Source of the DNA: an uncultured Clostridium sp.
GTDB lineage: Bacteria > Bacillota > Clostridia > Lachnospirales > Lachnospiraceae
Direction of reading: 5' to 3'
Assembly (NCBI GenBank): GCA_945915475.1
Contig: CAMEFI010000002.1
Coordinates: forward strand, 1 to 64,000
DNA: 64,000 nucleotides
Below, piece by piece: positions 60,447-64,000 of the stretch. The notes under the pieces are model-generated. The model saw nothing but the letters and a program-made list of their open reading frames with translations. It had not been told where the DNA came from and made no database searches. Within the stretch, counting starts at the first letter, position 1. Each line of letters begins with the position of its first letter. The translations under genes were made by a program, and so were the position numbers.

Positions 60447-63400
60447 ATGGCAGTTTTTAATGAAGATACAAGAGTAAAAATCCCTGCAACCATACAGTTC
60501 CTTAGATTGGGTTATAACTATCAGTCATTAAAAGACGCAGATATAGATTTCCAGACAAAAGTATTTATCAATAGGTTTAAGCCTGCATTGGAAAGAATTA
60601 ATAAGAGAGAATTCACTTATGATGAGATAAAAGAGATCCTTATGGATATCAACAATGTCATCAAAAATAATGATTTGGGAAAAGAATTCTATAATTGGCT
60701 TATTAACCCGTTGGATAAAGTAAAGCTGATTGATTTTGAAGATATAACCCAAAATGATTTTGCAGTTGTTGATGAATTACCATATTGTATCATAGAGGGC
60801 ACAGAAGTAGGCTCATTCAGACCAGATGTAAATATCTTGATTAATGGTATGCCGTTGTCATTCTTAGAAGTTAAGAAACCTAATAATGACGGTGGAATCC
60901 AAAAAGAGTTTGAAAGAATGATTAACCAGAGATTGCAGAATCCAGAGTATAAGAAATTCTTTAATATGCTACAATTGGTTTCTTTCAGTAATAACATGGA
61001 GTACGAAGACTCTGACGACGCAGAAGATGTAAAAGCAGGGTCTTTCTACACTACGCCTAATGGCCAAAATACAAGTTTTTCATTCTTTAGAGAAGATGAC
61101 GAAATGTATCATGTGAATTATCCATATAAAGAGATTTCCATGGATACCATCAAATATGTAATGAGTGACTGTGGTTACAATCCAGCAGAAGCAGATACAC
61201 CAGAATTTGCGGAAAACCTACAGGTGAATACACCTTGTAATAGTTTTATTACATCTGTTTTTGATATGGAACGTTTCTTATACTTCCTGCATTATGGAAT
61301 TATGTTTGTTAATGGAAAGGTTCCTGAAAAACATATTATGCGTTACCCACAGTTTTTTGCTACAAGGAAGATTATTGAAAGACTTGAAAATGGCGGAAAA
61401 GGTGGGATTATTTGGCATACACAAGGAAGTGGAAAAACAGGATTGGCTGCTTTCTCTAATCGCGTCATCAGAGATTATTATGCAAAGAAAAATATCAATG
61501 CCAGATTCTTCTTTATCGTAGACAGAATTGATTTGCTCAGACAGTCAAGCGTAGAATTTAAGAATCGTGGATTGAATGTAATTAACTGTAAGAACAAAGA
61601 GGAATTTACAAAAGAGATAAATAAGCCATTGTCTACCAATATTGATGTTAAATCTATTGGTGAAATTTGTGTTGCTAACATTCAGAAATTGGAAAGTCAG
61701 TTGGAAGAAGCAAGAAATGATTATAATGCTAATATTCAGAGAGTTTTCTTCATTGATGAAGCACACAGAAGTTATTGCTCCACAGGTGAATATTTAAAGA
61801 ACCTTATGACTTGTGATGTGGATGCTGTATATATTGCTCTTACAGGAACACCGCTATTATCCAAGAAAGAGCGTTCCAATTTGAAGTTTGGCGATTACAT
61901 ACATAAGTATTTTTATGATAAGTCTATTGCCGATGGGTATACTTTGCGTATCAAGAAAGAGAATATTGATACCATTGCAAAGTCAGAGATTAAAAAGAAC
62001 TTGGATGTTGAAGATAGTCGTTTGAATGATAAAGACGTATTTGAATCAGATGCATATGTAAGTGCTTTAGGCTCATTTATTGAAAAGGATTTTGTGAATT
62101 TCAGATTACAGAACTCCGACAAAACTATCGGTGGAATGATTGTTTGTAGAACAAATCCGCAGGCGAAAAAAGTACATGAATGGTTTAAAAATAATTCTAC
62201 AATTACCACTGGACTTGTTATCACAGACCAGAATGATCCAACGCAGGCACAAATCAATAAAAACAATCAGATTGATTTCAGAGATACATTAGCTCCTGAC
62301 ATTTTGGTTGTAAATTTCATGCTTACCACAGGTTATGATGTTAAGCGTTTGAAAAAGATGTATCTGCTCAGAGGACCACATGCACAGTCATTGTTACAGA
62401 CAATTTCCAGAGTAAACAGACCTTACAAATCACCTTCTGGAAAAGTGTATAAATACGGATATATTGTGGATTTCGTAGATATTGAACAGGAATACGATAA
62501 CACAATTGAAGCCTATATTAAGGAGCTGGAAGCAGACCTTAATGAAAATGGCGAAAATGAAGGTTCCTTAGCGGGGCTTGTTATTGATAAAGAGGATATT
62601 AATAAAAAATACCATAAGTATGCTGACGAACTGGAAAACATTATTGCAACAGATAATCTGGAAAGATTTTCAAAGCAGCTAACATTCTACAATAAAGAAA
62701 CATTGCTTAAAATCAGAAGACTATTAAATGGTATCAAAGAGTGTGAGACAGAATTTATTCTTTCCAGAGCTATTGAATATGCAAAACAGATTGATGCCGA
62801 CAAGAATAGAAAGTTGCTTCGTTCTGTTCAGGAAAGAATTGATTTTATCAATTTATCTACAAAGACAGTGGATATGATGAGCGTTATTTCAAATGATGAA
62901 GTAGTGGAAATTCTGTATGAATTTATTAAGACAAAAGTTCTGATTTTGGATTTAGGTCAGTTTACACCAGATAACCCTACATATCAGAGATTTGAAAAGA
63001 CTGTGAGAGAGATTCAGCATGAAATCAAAAATAACAAGAACAAAGGCGATATTAAAATCGTTAAGCTGGATCAGTTATTACAGGAAATCTTTAATAAGCT
63101 ATCAATTTCTGATTTGTCAGATTTGGATGCTATTACGGATGAATTGCTGGAAGCATTAAAGCAGGCACGAGATATCAATTACGAAAATGATAGATTAGCA
63201 CAGATTTACGGTGGTAACTATGCATTTGTAAAAACCTATCAGGACGCTATTGAAAAATATGATGCCGACAAGTCTGAAATTGAAAAAATGATGGTTCACA
63301 TTTATGAGGACATCAAAGAAGTTTTAGAAGCTGACACATTGATTGTACAGGGCAGAAAGAACTTTGCAGATTCTATCAAACATGATGTTACGAAGTTACT

Positions 63401-63488
63401 GTTGAAGGACAAAATATATGTAAAAGTCAAAGGCTTCTATGACCAGATACTTAATGAACTGTACACCAACTTACAATTATTCAAATAA
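60447..63488 (+). CDS. hsdR: Type I restriction enzyme, R subunit
   Basis: A 1013-aa motor-nuclease of a type I restriction-modification system. The nuclease domain has Asp127, Glu141 and Lys143 in 'RPDVNILINGMPLSFLEVKKPN' (PD-ExK). The helicase has Walker A G327-SGKT in 'WHTQGSGKTGLAAF', the DEAH box at 437-440 ('FFIDEAHRSY'), motif III 'ALTGTPLL' and motif VI 'QTISRVNRPYKSP'. The C-terminus is the helical domain that docks on HsdM. AGGAGG lies 8 bases before the ATG. It cuts DNA lacking the cognate methylation after translocation. hsdM follows after 15 bases. Confidence 0.95.
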   Translation: MAVFNEDTRVKIPATIQFLRLGYNYQSLKDADIDFQTKVFINRFKPALERINKREFTYDEIKEILMDINNVIKNNDLGKEFYNWLINPLDKVKLIDFEDITQNDFAVVDELPYCIIEGTEVGSFRPDVNILINGMPLSFLEVKKPNNDGGIQKEFERMINQRLQNPEYKKFFNMLQLVSFSNNMEYEDSDDAEDVKAGSFYTTPNGQNTSFSFFREDDEMYHVNYPYKEISMDTIKYVMSDCGYNPAEADTPEFAENLQVNTPCNSFITSVFDMERFLYFLHYGIMFVNGKVPEKHIMRYPQFFATRKIIERLENGGKGGIIWHTQGSGKTGLAAFSNRVIRDYYAKKNINARFFFIVDRIDLLRQSSVEFKNRGLNVINCKNKEEFTKEINKPLSTNIDVKSIGEICVANIQKLESQLEEARNDYNANIQRVFFIDEAHRSYCSTGEYLKNLMTCDVDAVYIALTGTPLLSKKERSNLKFGDYIHKYFYDKSIADGYTLRIKKENIDTIAKSEIKKNLDVEDSRLNDKDVFESDAYVSALGSFIEKDFVNFRLQNSDKTIGGMIVCRTNPQAKKVHEWFKNNSTITTGLVITDQNDPTQAQINKNNQIDFRDTLAPDILVVNFMLTTGYDVKRLKKMYLLRGPHAQSLLQTISRVNRPYKSPSGKVYKYGYIVDFVDIEQEYDNTIEAYIKELEADLNENGENEGSLAGLVIDKEDINKKYHKYADELENIIATDNLERFSKQLTFYNKETLLKIRRLLNGIKECETEFILSRAIEYAKQIDADKNRKLLRSVQERIDFINLSTKTVDMMSVISNDEVVEILYEFIKTKVLILDLGQFTPDNPTYQRFEKTVREIQHEIKNNKNKGDIKIVKLDQLLQEIFNKLSISDLSDLDAITDELLEALKQARDINYENDRLAQIYGGNYAFVKTYQDAIEKYDADKSEIEKMMVHIYEDIKEVLEADTLIVQGRKNFADSIKHDVTKLLLKDKIYVKVKGFYDQILNELYTNLQLFK

Positions 63489-63503
63489 AGGAGAATGATA
63501 ATT

Positions 63504-64000
63504 ATGCCAGATATTTTTACTTTGGAAAATAAAATCAAACAAATTATTGATGAACTGAAAGGACTTTGCCAGACTAACGGTTTAGCAAATCAAGCAAGCG
63601 AAGAAGTGGTTATTACTTCTGTGTTCTTGTATAAATTTTTGAATGATAAATTCATGGCAAATTTGAAAGACTTTGCCGAAGAAATTGGTATGTCTTATGA
63701 AGAAGTCCTGAAAAATGAAAATGCAGAAATGGACGCTTTTTATGATACATACCCACAGGACGTTGCTTTTACTTATGACGAAACCATTGAATACTTAATC
63801 AACAAGGTTTCCTATAATGAATTCTACAAATTATTTGATGACGCGTTAGAAAAGATTTCTAATGATACAAAGAATGAAGCTTTCTCTGTAGAGACAGCGG
63901 ATGGTAACAGAAAACCTTTATTTACAAGAATTACTGAAAATGTAGAAGCTTCAAAAAGAAACAACTTTGCTAAAAATATCTTTGGTATTATCAGCCAGGA
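63504..64000 (+). CDS. hsdM: Type I restriction-modification, methylase subunit (partial)
   Basis: The first 165 codons of a gene running off the right edge. AAAGGAG lies 8 bases before the ATG. The N-terminal helical domain of HsdM is recognisable: 'TLENKIKQIIDELKGLCQTNGLANQASEEVVITSVFLYKFLNDKF' and 'RKPLFTRITENVEASKRNNFAKNIFG'. The catalytic NPPY motif and the specificity subunit would lie beyond the window. The order R-M-(S) is one of the common arrangements. Confidence 0.9.
   Translation, partial: MPDIFTLENKIKQIIDELKGLCQTNGLANQASEEVVITSVFLYKFLNDKFMANLKDFAEEIGMSYEEVLKNENAEMDAFYDTYPQDVAFTYDETIEYLINKVSYNEFYKLFDDALEKISNDTKNEAFSVETADGNRKPLFTRITENVEASKRNNFAKNIFGIISQ

Overview
The window looks like a low-GC Firmicute of the class Clostridia, most likely a gut Lachnospiraceae (Roseburia/Coprococcus-like). 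The reasons are the gene order around a chromosomal replication origin, AT-rich DNA with strong AGGAGG ribosome sites, DUF3881 and DUF4446 proteins next to parAB, a two-subunit class I fumarase and the eukaryote-type HisA. The genus is inference. || Layout. 1-430: 5' end of a 16S rRNA gene on the minus strand with its promoter, and tRNA-Ser(GCT). 688-4016: three secreted proteins (a beta-sandwich repeat protein and two fibronectin-III-type proteins). 4166-6544: fumarase subunits and a Cof-type HAD phosphatase. 6692-15343: the dnaA-dnaN-yaaA-recF-gyrB-gyrA block on the minus strand. 13663-13972 and 15344-15752 form a bipartite oriC: DnaA boxes lie on both sides of dnaA, with a DnaA-trio/GC-cluster unwinding element in the dnaA-dnaN gap. 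15753-23648: the divergent block rpmH-rnpA-yidD-yidC-jag, then mnmE-mnmG-GNAT-rsmG. 23645-28668: a DEDDh exonuclease, a coiled-coil membrane protein, tRNA-Arg(CCT), DUF3881, DUF4446, parB and parA, with three perfect parS sites at 27877-29015. 29031-34803: pyrC, argS, a DegS-like kinase and a D,D-carboxypeptidase. 35077-36391: a zinc-ribbon protein, trmB and a tiny ORF. || 36388-39792 is a four-gene polyamine/membrane cluster (speD, DUF4178, DUF350, membrane-anchored spermidine synthase). 39881-44473 holds two tandem DUF5104-type lipoproteins and a very large VWA/calcium-repeat surface protein. 44725-47555 is a complete agr quorum-sensing system (agrA, agrC, agrB and a 43-residue agrD found by reading the minus strand), with a candidate LytTR direct-repeat operator before agrB. 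47751-53911: HisA, a YfhO-like membrane protein overlapping galU, and a hybrid histidine kinase followed by a terminator. || 53981-54231 is a 235-bp fold-back element (MITE-like) flanked by an 8-bp target duplication. After it begins a Tad/Flp pilus locus (prepilin peptidase, CpaE-like ATPase). Its third gene appears to be cut after about 30 codons by an integrated island that runs off the right edge. The island carries a tyrosine recombinase with a Tn554 TnpB-like cysteine tail, a small coiled-coil partner and an ORF-free stretch that has its own promoter, several hairpins and a terminator between 23-bp direct repeats (candidate structured RNA). It also carries an unrecognised 148-aa protein, a truncated-looking acidic surface-protein fragment, and a type I restriction system (winged-helix regulator, hsdR, start of hsdM). 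|| The most novel-looking items are the candidate RNA at about 58278-58475, the hidden AgrD and its operator, the fold-back element, and the hairpins inside the signal-peptide codons of both lipoproteins. All family assignments come from reading motifs; no database search was run.
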